DNA from: an uncultured Paracoccus sp.
GTDB lineage: Bacteria; Pseudomonadota; Alphaproteobacteria; Rhodobacterales; Rhodobacteraceae
Length of the DNA stretch: 64,000 nucleotides
Assembly (NCBI GenBank): GCA_934533075.1
Contig: CAKTBJ010000013.1
Span: forward strand, 1-64,000
Reading direction: 5' to 3'
The notes beneath the pieces were generated by a model. The model was not told the DNA's origin and made no database searches. It saw only the letters and a program-made list of their open reading frames with translations. Positions within the stretch are counted from its first letter, which is position 1. Every line of letters starts with the position of its first letter. The position numbers were made by a program, and so were the translations under genes. Of the stretch, positions 39,318-50,227 are shown piece after piece.

Positions 39318-39779
39318 ATGGCCGTGGACAGGACAATCGACCGGACCGACCGCCGCATCCTGCGCGAATTGATGCGCGACGGGCGGATGACGGTCACGGC
39401 GCTGGCCGAAAAGGTGGGGCTGTCGAAATCGCCCTGCCAGGTGCGGCTGGCGCGGCTGGTGGCCTCCGGCACCATCCGCGGCTTTCGCGCCGTGGTGGAC
39501 CCGGCCGCGCTGGACCGCGAGCATGTGGCCTTCGTCGAGGTCAAGCTGAAGGACACGTCCGAGGCCGCGCTGCGCGCCTTCAACGCCCGCGTCCGCGACG
39601 TGCCGGAGATCGAGCAATGCCACATGATCGCCGGCGCCTTCGATTACCTGCTGAAGGTGCGCACCACCGACATCCGCGAATACCGCGCCGTGCTGGGCGA
39701 GGTGATTTCCACCCTGCCGCATGTGGAAAGCACCTCGACCCATGTCAGCATGGAGGCGGTGAAGGATCAGCTGGTGTGA
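39318..39779 (+). CDS. putR: Lrp/AsnC-family regulator of proline catabolism
   Basis: A 153-residue Lrp/AsnC protein: N-terminal helix-turn-helix TDRRILRELMRDGRMTVTALAEKVGLSKSPCQVRLARLVASGTIRGF (about 7-55) and a C-terminal RAM/effector domain with GAFDYLLKVRTTDIREY. Divergent from putA, the arrangement of the proline-responsive activator PutR in Rhodobacter and Agrobacterium. The symbol rests on that context. ATG 39318 has AAAAGGG at 7-bp spacing; ATG at 39315 is an equal-frame alternative. Confidence 0.82.
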   Translation: MAVDRTIDRTDRRILRELMRDGRMTVTALAEKVGLSKSPCQVRLARLVASGTIRGFRAVVDPAALDREHVAFVEVKLKDTSEAALRAFNARVRDVPEIEQCHMIAGAFDYLLKVRTTDIREYRAVLGEVISTLPHVESTSTHVSMEAVKDQLV

Positions 39780-39785
39780 GGGGGT

Positions 39786-39858
39786 GGTGCGTGCAAGCAC
39801 GCACCCTACGCGCCGTGATGACGATGGGACGTAGGGTGCGTGCGTGCTTGCACGCACC
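39786..39858. repeat. Inverted pair of the GGTGCGTGC palindrome family after putR
   Basis: Copy A (39786-39809, reverse orientation, centre AA) and copy B (39831-39858, forward, with a 4-bp TGCG insertion) face each other, so the pair extends to CTACG/CGTAG arms. Each copy carries the palindrome GGTGCGTGCTTGCACGCACC or its complement next to CCTAC/GTAGG. Copy A begins 6 bp after the putR stop, so it could terminate or stabilise the transcript. Confidence 0.75.
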
Positions 39859-39923
39859 GCCCGGCGCGGTGTGCCGGCGCGACCCACGGGGCAGGTTGTC
39901 CGGCGCCATGCCGGGGGGTAAAC

Positions 39924-39947
39924 GTAGGGTGCGTGCTTGCACGCACC
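39924..39947 (+). repeat. Third copy of the palindrome family, before zwf
   Basis: GTAG followed by the exact 20-bp palindrome seen at the other sites. It lies 31 bp before the zwf start codon and thus within its leader or promoter. Confidence 0.75.
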
Positions 39948-39978
39948 TTTCCGCAGGCGGTTGCAGGGGTTGGCCGGC

Positions 39979-41433
39979 ATGGTTTCGCGCATCATTCCCG
40001 TCGAGGCGTTCGATCTGGTGATCTTCGGGGCGACCGGCGATCTGGCCCGGCGCAAGATCTATCCGGCGCTGTTCCGCCGCTGGCTGGACGGGCAGCTGAC
40101 CCCGGAGTCGCGCGTCATCGGTGCCGCCCGCAGCGCGCTGTCGCAGGAGGATTTCCGTGCCGACATCCGCGCCGCGATCACCGAATTCGGCAAGCCCGCG
40201 CCGGGGCAGGAGGGTGCGCTGGACGATTTCATCGCCGGGTTGCTCTATGTCGCCGTCGATGCGCAGGGAGACGAGGGCTGGGCCGATCTGGCCGCGCTGA
40301 TGCGGCCCGGCGTGGTGCGGGCCTTCTATTTCTCGGTGGCGCCGGCGCTGTTCGGGGCTTTGGCCGATGGCCTCGCGCGCCACGGGATCGCGGACGGCGA
40401 CAGCCGCATCGTGGTGGAAAAGCCCTTCGGGCACGATCTGGCCTCGGCGCGGGCGCTGAACGCCACGCTGGCCCGGCATTTCGGCGAGGGCCAGATCTAT
40501 CGCATCGACCATTACCTGGGCAAGGAGACCGTCCAGAACCTGATGGCGGTGCGCTTCGCGAACACCCTCTTCGAACCGCTCTGGAACAGCCAGTATGTCG
40601 ATCACGTCCAGATCACCGTGGCTGAGACCGTGGGCGTGGCCGGGCGCGGCAGCTATTACGACAAGGCCGGGGCGCTGCGCGACATGGTGCAGAACCACAT
40701 GATGCAGCTTCTGTGCCTGATCGCGATGGAGCCGCCCTATCACGTCGATCCCGACGCCGTGCGCGACGAGAAGCTGAAGGTGATCCGGGCGCTGGAGCCT
40801 CTGGCGGAGGCCGACATCGTGCGCGGCCAGTATCGCGCCGGGCCGGGCGGGCCGGATTACCGCAGCGACGTGGGCGATCCGCAAAGCCGCACGGAAAGCT
40901 TCGTCGCCTTGAAGCTGGCGGTATCGAACTGGCGCTGGAACGGCACGCCCTTCTATCTGCGCACCGGCAAGAGGCTGCGGGCGCGGGCCTCGGAAATCGT
41001 GGTGACCTTCAAGGCCCCGCCGCATTCCATCTTTGACGAGGCCGAGAACCCGCCCGCCAACGCGCTGGTGATCCGGCTTCAGCCCAACGAGGGCATGAAC
41101 CTCAAGGTCAACATCAAGGAGCCGGGGCCGGGCGGCATGCGTCTGGTGCAGGTGCCGCTGGACATGAGTTTCGCGCAGGCGCTGGGTTCGGACGGCACCG
41201 ACATGCCCGACGCCTACGAGCGCCTCATCATGGACGTGATCCGGGGCAACCAGACCCTGTTCATGCGCGGCGACGAGGTGGAAGCCGCCTGGGCCTGGAT
41301 CGACCCCGCCCTGCGCGCCTGGGAGGCCGGCTCGGCGCGGCCCGAGGCCTATGACGCGGGTTCCTCGGGACCGGAGGAGGCGCTGCGCCTGCTGCATCGC
41401 GACGACCGCCGCTGGCGCGAGATCGCGGATTGA
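39979..41433 (+). CDS. zwf: Glucose-6-phosphate dehydrogenase
   Basis: A 484-residue enzyme: NADP-binding FGATGDLARRKIYPAL near 15-30, VEKPFGHDL, the active-site RIDHYLGKETVQN near 175-187, FYLRTGKRL, and the usual length. Oxidises glucose 6-phosphate to 6-phosphogluconolactone with NADP. ATG 39979 is chosen after CAGGGGT. Forms the order zwf, pgl, pgi, feeding the Entner-Doudoroff and pentose phosphate routes. Confidence 0.95.
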   Translation: MVSRIIPVEAFDLVIFGATGDLARRKIYPALFRRWLDGQLTPESRVIGAARSALSQEDFRADIRAAITEFGKPAPGQEGALDDFIAGLLYVAVDAQGDEGWADLAALMRPGVVRAFYFSVAPALFGALADGLARHGIADGDSRIVVEKPFGHDLASARALNATLARHFGEGQIYRIDHYLGKETVQNLMAVRFANTLFEPLWNSQYVDHVQITVAETVGVAGRGSYYDKAGALRDMVQNHMMQLLCLIAMEPPYHVDPDAVRDEKLKVIRALEPLAEADIVRGQYRAGPGGPDYRSDVGDPQSRTESFVALKLAVSNWRWNGTPFYLRTGKRLRARASEIVVTFKAPPHSIFDEAENPPANALVIRLQPNEGMNLKVNIKEPGPGGMRLVQVPLDMSFAQALGSDGTDMPDAYERLIMDVIRGNQTLFMRGDEVEAAWAWIDPALRAWEAGSARPEAYDAGSSGPEEALRLLHRDDRRWREIAD

Positions 41434-41776
41434 GGGGGCAGGGCGGTCCCATCCCCTGATGTTGCGAGGGGACCGGCGCCTTCATTCATCCTCGCTTTTC
41501 CTCCGGCCCTGCGCCGTGGGCCGGGGCGCAGCAGCCAGCCCTTGCCGCCTGAAGGGGCAGGGACGGGGCCACCCCGCCGATCTTGCCAGCAAGCCGGGAG
41601 GCGCGTGCGGCCGTCCCGCCCCCTTCGGCAGATGGCAGTCACCCCGCCATTGCTTTGCGAGGGGCCGGGGTGCGGCGGTCCCCCGCACGACGGCACGAAG
41701 CCGTTCCTTGCGTCGCCGCCCCCGGCATGAGACCTTGCAGCATCCTGTGGGTTGAACTGTTCCAGAGCATCCAGCC
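41434..41776. other. Gap between zwf and pgl
   Basis: 343 bp without a credible gene. A hairpin with GGTCCC/GGGACC arms lies just after zwf (about 41447-41476). Loosely similar CCCCGCC...TTGC...GGGGCCGG elements recur near 41460, 41570 and 41642, suggesting old duplications. A promoter for pgl could be near GTTGAACTG at about 41751, but evidence is slight. Confidence 0.3.
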
Positions 41777-42397
41777 ATGCAATTGATTTCATACCCTTCC
41801 CGCGATGCCGCCGTTGCCGGTGTCGCCGCGAGGCTGGCGGGCGCCCTGGCGGTGCGACTGGCGCATGGCCCGGCCGGGCTGGCGCTGCCCGGCGGCACCA
41901 CGCCGGCGCCGGTCATGGCGGCGCTGGCCGGGGTGCCGCTGGACTGGGCGCGCGTCACCGTGCTGCCGGGGGACGAGCGGCTGGTGGCGCCGGATCATCC
42001 GCGCTCGAACTACGGGCTGATCCGGCGGCACCTGCTGCAAGGCCCCGCCGCGAGCGCGCGCCTGCTGCCGCTGACCGAACGGACCGAGCCGCCGCCGCCG
42101 ACCGCCACCCTGCTGGGCATGGGCGAGGACGGCCATGTCGCCAGCCTGTTTCCCGGCGCGCCCGGCCTTGCGGCGGCGCTGGCGCCGGACGCGCCGCCGG
42201 TGGTCGCTATGCGGGCGCCCGACGGCGAGGCGCGGCTGTCGCTTTCGGCGCCGGTCTTGCGCGCGTCGGGGCTTCTTGTGATCTTCATCACCGGCGCGGC
42301 CAAGCGCGCGGTGATCGAGGTGGCGTCGGGCGCGGACCCGTTGCAGGCCCCGGTCGCCGCCTTCCTGGACCGCGCAGAAGTGCATTGGGCGGAGTAG
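41777..42397 (+). CDS. pgl: 6-phosphogluconolactonase
   Basis: A 206-residue protein of the glucosamine-6-phosphate isomerase/lactonase fold: LALPGGTTPAPVMAAL near 35-50, VLPGDERLVAPDHPRSNYGLI near 63-83, LGMGEDGHVASLFPGAP near 112-128 with the catalytic His. Slightly short but typical of DevB-type enzymes. Hydrolyses the product of zwf. Followed 3 bp later by pgi. Confidence 0.9.
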   Translation: MQLISYPSRDAAVAGVAARLAGALAVRLAHGPAGLALPGGTTPAPVMAALAGVPLDWARVTVLPGDERLVAPDHPRSNYGLIRRHLLQGPAASARLLPLTERTEPPPPTATLLGMGEDGHVASLFPGAPGLAAALAPDAPPVVAMRAPDGEARLSLSAPVLRASGLLVIFITGAAKRAVIEVASGADPLQAPVAAFLDRAEVHWAE

Positions 42398-42400
42398 GGC

Positions 42401-44005
42401 ATGAAGGACCATTGGGACGCGCTGGCCGAACATCGCGCGGCGAACCGCGCGCAATCCATCGCCGGGCTGTGTGCCGATCCCGCCCGCGCCGGGGCGTTCT
42501 GCGTTTCCGCCTGCGGGATGGTGCTGGACGCCTCGCGCACCGCCATCGACGCCCGCGCGCGCGACCTGCTGCTGGCGCTCTACCATGACAGCGGCGCGCC
42601 CGGCCGCATCCGCGCCCTGTTCGCGGGCGAGGCGGTCAACACGACCGAGAACCGCGCCGCGCTGCATGTCGCCCTGCGCGCCGATCAGGGACCGATCCTG
42701 GTCGACGGCCGCAACGTGCTGCCGGGCGTGGCGGAGACGCTGGCCCGGATGCGCCGCTTTGCGCAGGGCGTGCGCGACGGCAGCTATTGGGTTTCGGGCA
42801 ATCCGGTGCGCGCCGCGGTGAATATCGGCATCGGCGGCTCGGACCTGGGGCCGGCGATGGCGGCGCGGGCGCTTGGCCCCTGGGCGGACGGGCCGCGGGT
42901 GCATTTCGTGTCCAATGTCGACGGCGCCGATCTGGCGGATGTGCTGAAGGGGCTGGAGCCGGCGACGACCCTGTTCATCGTGGCCTCGAAAAGCTTCACC
43001 ACCATCGAGACCATGACCAATGCACGCGCCGCCCGTGCATGGCTGGCGGGGCGCGTCTCCGACCCCGACCGCCATTTCGCCGCCGTGTCCTCGGCGCTCG
43101 ACCGCACAGCGGCCTTCGGAATCGCCGACGAGCGGGTGTTCGGCTTCGAGGATTGGGTCGGCGGGCGCTATTCGGTCTGGGGACCGGTGGGGCTGGCGCT
43201 GATGATCGCCATCGGACCGGAGGCCTTCGACGACTTCCGCGCCGGCGCCGCCGCGATGGACCGCCATGTCCGCGACGCGCCCCCGGAGGCCAGCATGCCC
43301 GTCTGGCTGGCGCTGACCGGCATCTGGCATCATCAGGTCTGCGGCTATCCCACCCGCGCCGTGCTGCCCTATGCGCAGCGTCTGGCGCGGCTGCCGGCCT
43401 ATCTGCAACAGTTGGAAATGGAGAGCAACGGCAAGGGCGTCACCCTGGACGGCCAGCCCGTCGCCCGCCCCGCCGGCCCGGTGGTCTGGGGCGAGCCGGG
43501 GACCAACGGCCAGCACGCCTTCTTCCAGTTGCTGCATCAGGGCGCGCAGGTGGTGCCTTGCGAGTTCATCCTGTTCGCGCGCGGCGTCGCGGCCGGGGAC
43601 GAGGCCAGCCAGCGCCTGCTGCTGGCCAACGGGCTGGCGCAGGCTCAGGCGCTGATGACCGGGCGCAGCGAGGCCGAGATCCTCGCCGCCATGCCCGGCA
43701 TGGAGCCGGAGCGCGCCGCATGGCTGGCCCGGCACCGCGCCTGTCCGGGCAACCGGCCTTCGGTCGTGCTGGCGGCGCCGGTGCTGGACCCGTTCACGCT
43801 GGGCGCCATCATCGCGCTTTACGAGCATCGGGTGCTGGTCGAGGGCGCGATCCTCGGCATCAACAGCTTCGACCAGTGGGGGGTGGAACTGGGCAAGGAA
43901 CTGGCCCTGCGCGTGGCGCCGCTGCTGGAGGGGGGCGAGGCCGAGGGGCAGGACAACGCGACGCGGCATCTGGCCGGGCTGCTGCGCGACATGGCGCGGG
44001 ACTGA
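42401..44005 (+). CDS. pgi: Glucose-6-phosphate isomerase
   Basis: A 534-residue isomerase with NTTENRAALHVALR, NIGIGGSDLGPAMAARAL, FVSNVDGADL, SKSFTTIETMTNA, the first signature region VWGPVGLAL, QLEMESNGKGVTLDG, GEPGTNGQHAFFQLLHQG (active-site Glu/His region) and the C-terminal GINSFDQWGVELGKELA signature with catalytic Lys. Interconverts glucose and fructose 6-phosphates. Third gene of the cluster. Confidence 0.95.
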   Translation: MKDHWDALAEHRAANRAQSIAGLCADPARAGAFCVSACGMVLDASRTAIDARARDLLLALYHDSGAPGRIRALFAGEAVNTTENRAALHVALRADQGPILVDGRNVLPGVAETLARMRRFAQGVRDGSYWVSGNPVRAAVNIGIGGSDLGPAMAARALGPWADGPRVHFVSNVDGADLADVLKGLEPATTLFIVASKSFTTIETMTNARAARAWLAGRVSDPDRHFAAVSSALDRTAAFGIADERVFGFEDWVGGRYSVWGPVGLALMIAIGPEAFDDFRAGAAAMDRHVRDAPPEASMPVWLALTGIWHHQVCGYPTRAVLPYAQRLARLPAYLQQLEMESNGKGVTLDGQPVARPAGPVVWGEPGTNGQHAFFQLLHQGAQVVPCEFILFARGVAAGDEASQRLLLANGLAQAQALMTGRSEAEILAAMPGMEPERAAWLARHRACPGNRPSVVLAAPVLDPFTLGAIIALYEHRVLVEGAILGINSFDQWGVELGKELALRVAPLLEGGEAEGQDNATRHLAGLLRDMARD

Positions 44006-44420
44006 CGGATTTCTCGCAGTCGCCCCTCGCCGCCCAGCGATCCACGCCGGTCACGCTGCCGGGATAGCGTGCGGGGTATCGGGTTGGATGCGCCGACCTG
44101 ACGGGTTTTGCACGTTTTCCTCTTGCCGTGCGCCTCTCGCCGCCCCGCAATCCACGCTGATCACGACGCCGAAATACCGGACTGGGCGCGCGGGATATCG
44201 TGGCGGATGCGCCGGCCTGACGGGTTTCGCACGCTTTCCTCTTGTCGCGCGTCCCGTTCTTCGCTTGCCGGAGGGCGTGGCTGACGGGGGCGGGGGTCCT
44301 GCGCCGGTCCTGCCGCCGCAGGATGCAGACCAGACGGGCCTTGCGATTCCCTCTTGCTGCCCCGCGCCCTCCTGCGCCGGGATGGCGTGGTTGACGGGGG
44401 CAGCCCTGTGCAACCCTATC
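44001..44420. repeat. Decaying tandem array of about 115-bp units between pgi and yejA
   Basis: CTGACGG recurs at 44001 (over the pgi stop), 44097 and 44216, with later partial copies at 44280 and 44391. CCTCTTG recurs at 44118, 44237 and 44350. CCTCGCCGCC...ATCCACGC at about 44023 and CTCTCGCCGCC...ATCCACGC at about 44132 are further paired elements. Units one and two are clearly duplicate; later ones are eroded. No reading frame is conserved. Confidence 0.65.
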
Positions 44421-44464
44421 CCGCCGGCTGGCGCAAAACTGAACCGCAATCACGAAATCGCGGC

Positions 44465-44494
44465 TTGTGGCCCCGGCGGTCGATGGCCTAGCGT
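44465..44494 (+). promoter_or_regulatory. Candidate promoter of the yej operon
   Basis: TTGTGG (44465-44470) and TAGCGT (44489-44494) are 18 bp apart, about 35 bp before the yejA start. The -10 candidate includes CTAG. Confidence 0.35.
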
Positions 44495-44529
44495 GACGGC
44501 AAGCCAAACAGCATGACAGGGGAACCGCC

Positions 44530-46416
44530 TTGCCGAAAGACCGCGCCGCCTCAGCCCGCCTCGTCCCGCCGGCGCCGCGTTTGAAAGGCACTCTTGCCGC
44601 CCTGCTGATCGCCGGCCTCGCCTCCGGCGCGCTGGCGCAGGAGGAGGTGATCCGGGCGCATGGCATTTCCACCTTCGGCGACCTCGCCCTGCCCGCCGAT
44701 TTCACGCATCTGCCTTATGTGAACCCCGACGCGCCCAAGGGCGGCGAAATCTCGCAGGGGCTGGTGGGCGGCTATGACAGCTTCAACCCCTACACGGTGC
44801 GGGGGCGGGCGGATGTCTGGTCCTCGCAATCCATCGAATCGCTGATGACGGCCACCGCCGACGAGATGGGCGCCGCCTATTGCCTGATCTGCGAAAGCAT
44901 CGAATATCCGCCCTCGCGCGACTGGGTGATCTTTCACCTGCGGCCCGAGGCGCGCTTCGCCGACGGCACGCCGGTCACGGCCGACGACGTGCTGTTCTCG
45001 CACGAGCAGCTGCGCGACAAGGGGCTGTCCTCCTATCGCTCGGTCATCAACCAGGTGATCGCCGGTTCCGAGGTGATCGACGACCACACCATCCGCTTCG
45101 ACTTCGCGCCCGGCTGGCCGCGCCGCGACATCATCCAGACCATCGGCGGCACGCCGGTCTTTTCCCGCAAGGATTTCGAGGAGAACGATTTCGACCTCGG
45201 CCGCTCCACCAACAAGCCCTTCCTCGGCTCCGGTCCCTATGTGCTGGCCAGCCACGACATGGGCCGGCAATCGGTGTGGACGCGCAACCCGGATTACTGG
45301 GGCGCCGACCTGCCGATCATGCGCGGGCGGGCGAATTTCGACACCGTGCGCTTCGAGTATTTCGGCGACGACACGGCGGCCTTCGAGTCCTTCAAGACCG
45401 GCGTCTTCACCTTCCGGCAGGAGACCAGCTCGCTGGGCTGGGCGACCGGCTACGACTTTCCGGCGGCCACGCGCGGCCATGTCGTCAAGGCGGAACTGGA
45501 AAAAGGCACCAAGGCGCAGGCGCAGGGCTTCATCTTCAACCTGCAACGCCCGCAATTCGCCGACCTGCGGGTGCGGCAGGCCATCGCGCTGATGTTCAAT
45601 TTCGAATGGTCGAACGCGACGCTGTTCTATGGGCTTTACCACCGCGTCAACGGCTTCTGGGACAATTCGCCCATGCAGGCCGAAGGCCCGACGCCCGAGG
45701 ACGAGGCCGCGCTGCTGGAACCCGTGGCCGGGCATTTCCCGGAGGGGCTGCTGACCGACGAGGCGGTGATGGCCCCCACCAGCGGCGAGCGCCAGCTTGA
45801 CCGCGCCCACCTGCGCCGCGCCGCCGCCCTGCTGGAGGAAGCCGGCTGGGCCGTCGGCTCCGGCGGGCTGCGCCGCGATGCCGACGGCCGGACGCTGCGG
45901 CTGGAGATCGTGGACGACAGCCGCGCCTTCGAGCGCATCATCACCCCCTTCGTCGAGAATCTGCGCGTGCTGGGGGTCGATGCCAGCTTCAACCTGATCG
46001 ACGACGCCCAGATGGCCGAGCGCCGCTCGCGCCACGACTACGACATGATGGTGGGCACGGTGATGACCGACCTGCTGCCCAGCTCGGACCTGGCGCAGGT
46101 GTTCCGCTCGGAATCCGCCGATGACGTGTTCAACCCGATGGGGCTGACCAATCCGGGCGTGGACGTGCTGGTCGATCAGGTCATCGCCGCCACCACCCGC
46201 GAGGAGATGGAGCTGCGCACCCGCGCGCTGGACCGCGCCCTGCGCTCGCTTCAGATCTGGGTGCCGCAATTTTACTCGGGGAACTGGAACGTGGCTTACT
46301 GGGACCAGTATGCGCATCCCGAAACCATGCCGCCCTATGCGCTGGGCGAGCTTGATTTCTGGTGGTTCGATGCGGATAAGGCGGCCAAGCTGAAAGAAGC
46401 CGGGGCGCTGCGCTGA
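44530..46416 (+). CDS. yejA: Peptide ABC importer binding protein (YejA-like), TTG start
   Basis: A 628-residue family 5 solute-binding protein with a signal peptide (hydrophobic GTLAALLIAGLASGALAQ, cleavage near residue 36). HGISTFGDLALPADFTHLPYVNPDAPKGGEISQGLVGGYDSFNPYTVRG is the characteristic YejA start, and FNFEWSNATLFYGLYHR is likewise diagnostic. YejABEF imports oligopeptides and, in enterics, microcin C. AGGGGAA lies 5 bp before TTG at 44530; no in-frame ATG fits, so TTG is the start. Confidence 0.88.
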   Translation: MPKDRAASARLVPPAPRLKGTLAALLIAGLASGALAQEEVIRAHGISTFGDLALPADFTHLPYVNPDAPKGGEISQGLVGGYDSFNPYTVRGRADVWSSQSIESLMTATADEMGAAYCLICESIEYPPSRDWVIFHLRPEARFADGTPVTADDVLFSHEQLRDKGLSSYRSVINQVIAGSEVIDDHTIRFDFAPGWPRRDIIQTIGGTPVFSRKDFEENDFDLGRSTNKPFLGSGPYVLASHDMGRQSVWTRNPDYWGADLPIMRGRANFDTVRFEYFGDDTAAFESFKTGVFTFRQETSSLGWATGYDFPAATRGHVVKAELEKGTKAQAQGFIFNLQRPQFADLRVRQAIALMFNFEWSNATLFYGLYHRVNGFWDNSPMQAEGPTPEDEAALLEPVAGHFPEGLLTDEAVMAPTSGERQLDRAHLRRAAALLEEAGWAVGSGGLRRDADGRTLRLEIVDDSRAFERIITPFVENLRVLGVDASFNLIDDAQMAERRSRHDYDMMVGTVMTDLLPSSDLAQVFRSESADDVFNPMGLTNPGVDVLVDQVIAATTREEMELRTRALDRALRSLQIWVPQFYSGNWNVAYWDQYAHPETMPPYALGELDFWWFDADKAAKLKEAGALR

Positions 46417-46442
46417 TCCCGGACGCATGAGAGGCGACAGGC

Positions 46443-47510
46443 ATGGCGGCCTATATCCTGCGGCGCTTGCTGCTGATCGTCCCGACGCTGCTCGGGATAC
46501 TGGTGCTGAATTTCGCGCTGACGCAATTCGTGCCGGGCGGCCCGATCCAGCAGATCGCCGCGCGCATGCAGGCCGAAAGCGACGGGCGCGGCATGGGGGC
46601 CGAGATCACGGCCTCCTCCGCGCGGACCGCCTATGCCGGCGCCGAGGGGCTTTCGCCCGAATTCATCGCGGAACTGGAGACCGAGTTCGGTTTCGACAAG
46701 CCGCCGCTGGAACGCTTCCTGATGATGGTCGGCAAGTATATGCGGCTGGATTTCGGGGAAAGCTGGTTCCGCTCGATCTCCGTTGTGGACCTCATCATCG
46801 AGAAGATGCCCGTCTCGATCAGCCTCGGGCTGTGGTCGACGCTGATCGCCTATCTGATCTCGATTCCATTGGGCATCCGCAAGGCGGTGCGCGACGGCAC
46901 GGCCTTCGACACCTGGACCTCCGGCGCGATCATCGTCGGCTATGCCATCCCCGGCTTCCTGTTCGCGGTGCTGCTGCTGGTGCTGTTCGCGGGTGGCAGC
47001 TTCTGGCAGATATTCCCGTCGCGCGGGCTGGTCTCCTCCGGCTGGTCGCAGATGTCGCTTTACGCGAAAATCGTGGATTACCTGTGGCATATCGTGCTGC
47101 CGGTGGCGTCGCTGGCGATCTCCTCCTTTGCGACGCTGACCCTGCTGACCAAGAACAGCTTCCTGGACGAGATCAACAAGCAATATGTGATGACCGCCCG
47201 CGCCAAGGGCCTGACCGAAAGCCGGGTGCTTTACGGCCATGTGTTCCGCAACGCCATGCTGATCGTGATCGCCGGCTTTCCGGCGCTGATCCTGAAGGTG
47301 TTCTTCACCGGCGCCTTGCTGATCGAGACCGTGTTCTCGCTGGACGGGATGGGCCAGATGGCCTTCAAGGCGGTGCAGGAGCGGGACTATCCGGTGGTGT
47401 TCGGCACGCTGTTCATCTTCGGCCTGCTGGGGCTGGTTGTGAACCTGATCTCGGACCTGATGTATGTGCTGACCGACCCGCGCATCGACTTTGAAAAGAG
47501 GGCCGGCTGA
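46443..47510 (+). CDS. yejB: Peptide ABC importer permease (YejB-like)
   Basis: A 355-residue membrane protein of the DppB group: AAYILRRLLLIVPTLLGILVLNFALTQFVPGGPI, then the YejB-specific long periplasmic segment, and the coupling loop YVMTARAKGLTESRVLYGHVFRNAML. Shares one base with the next start (TGATG). Confidence 0.9.
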   Translation: MAAYILRRLLLIVPTLLGILVLNFALTQFVPGGPIQQIAARMQAESDGRGMGAEITASSARTAYAGAEGLSPEFIAELETEFGFDKPPLERFLMMVGKYMRLDFGESWFRSISVVDLIIEKMPVSISLGLWSTLIAYLISIPLGIRKAVRDGTAFDTWTSGAIIVGYAIPGFLFAVLLLVLFAGGSFWQIFPSRGLVSSGWSQMSLYAKIVDYLWHIVLPVASLAISSFATLTLLTKNSFLDEINKQYVMTARAKGLTESRVLYGHVFRNAMLIVIAGFPALILKVFFTGALLIETVFSLDGMGQMAFKAVQERDYPVVFGTLFIFGLLGLVVNLISDLMYVLTDPRIDFEKRAG

Positions 47511-48615
47511 TGCGCCTGTCGCCCCTGAACGCGCGAAGGCTGCGCAATTTCCGCCGCAACCGCCGGGCGCTGTGGTCGCTGGTGATCTTCATGCTGCTGT
47601 TCGTGGCCTCGCTGTTTGCCGAGGTCATCGCCAACGACCGCCCGATCATGGTGAAATATCGCGGGGATTTCTACTTTCCGGCCTATCGCTTCTATACCGA
47701 CACCACCTTCGGCGGCGATCTGGGCACGCGGGCGCTGTATAACCAGCCCGATATGGAATGCCTGATCGTCACCGGCGGGCACGAGGACTGCCTGTGGGAA
47801 GACCCCGAGCCGCTGATGGCCGAGGCCCGCGCCTCCGGCACCGTTCACGGCGAGGCGGTGGAACGCGGCTGGATGCTGTGGCCGCCGATCCCGTTCAGCT
47901 ATCACACGATCAACAACGTGGGCACGGCGCCCTCGGCCCCGAACGCCACCCACCTGCTGGGCACCGACAGCTTTTCGCGCGACGTGGTGGCGCGGATCAT
48001 CTACGGTTTCCGCGTCTCGGTGGGATTCGCGCTGATCGTGTCGGTGTTCGGCTCGGTGCTGGGCATCGCCGCCGGCGCCGTGCAGGGCTATTTCGGCGGC
48101 CGCACCGATCTGGTGTTCCAGCGGTTGCTGGAAATCTGGGGGGCGATGCCCGGCCTCTACATCATCATCATCCTGTCCGCGATCCTTGGCCGAAGTTTCT
48201 GGCTGCTGGTCGGCATCACCATCCTGCTGGGCTGGCCGGCGCTGGTCGGCGTGGTGCGGGCCGAATTCCTGCGGGCGCGCAACTTCGAATATGTCCGGGC
48301 GGCGCGGGCGCTGGGCGTGCGGGACCGGGTCATCATGTTCCGCCACATCCTGCCCAATGCGATGGTGGCGACGCTGACCATGCTGCCCTTCATCGTCACC
48401 GGGGCGATCTCCGAACTCGCGGCGCTGGACTATCTGGGCTATGGCCTGCCGCAAAGCTGGCCCTCGCTGGGCGAGCTGGCCTTGCAGGGCAAGGAGCATA
48501 CCTCGGCGCCGTGGCTGGGCCTGTCGGCCTTCTTCACCTTCGCCATCATGCTGTCGCTGCTGGTGTTCATCTTCGAGGGCGTGCGCGATGCCTTCGACCC
48601 GCGAAAGACCTTCCG

Positions 48616-48619
<4 letters not shown>
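47510..48619 (+). CDS. yejE: Peptide ABC importer permease (YejE-like)
   Basis: A 369-residue DppC-group permease: RRLRNFRRNRRALWSLVIFMLLFVASLFAEVIAND, the long YejE insertion (residues about 50-140), LGTDSFSRDVVARIIYGFRVSVGFAL and EYVRAARALGVRDRVIMFRHILPNAM. Ends LVFIFEGVRDAFDPRKTF, typical of the family. Overlaps yejF by 4 bp. Confidence 0.9.
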
Positions 48620-50199
<1,580 letters not shown>

Positions 50200-50204
50200 G
50201 GGCA

Positions 50205-50222
50205 GGGGGCGTTGCCGCCCCC
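50205..50222. terminator. Hairpin between convergent yejF and dipeptide-type operons
   Basis: GGGGGCG/CGCCCCC arms (7 bp) with a TTGC loop in the 28-bp gap between two convergent stop codons. It would work for both directions; no T tract. Confidence 0.6.
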
Positions 50223-50227
50223 CGCGC

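Noticed and set aside
39786..39947. CRISPR-like array of GGTGCGTGC palindromes
   Set aside because: Copies differ in orientation, spacing is irregular, there are only three, and no cas genes are near.
44001..44420. CRISPR or a satellite-type structured RNA in the pgi-yejA gap
   Set aside because: Units are about 96-119 bp and erode along the array; spacers and repeats cannot be separated, and no conserved fold was apparent.
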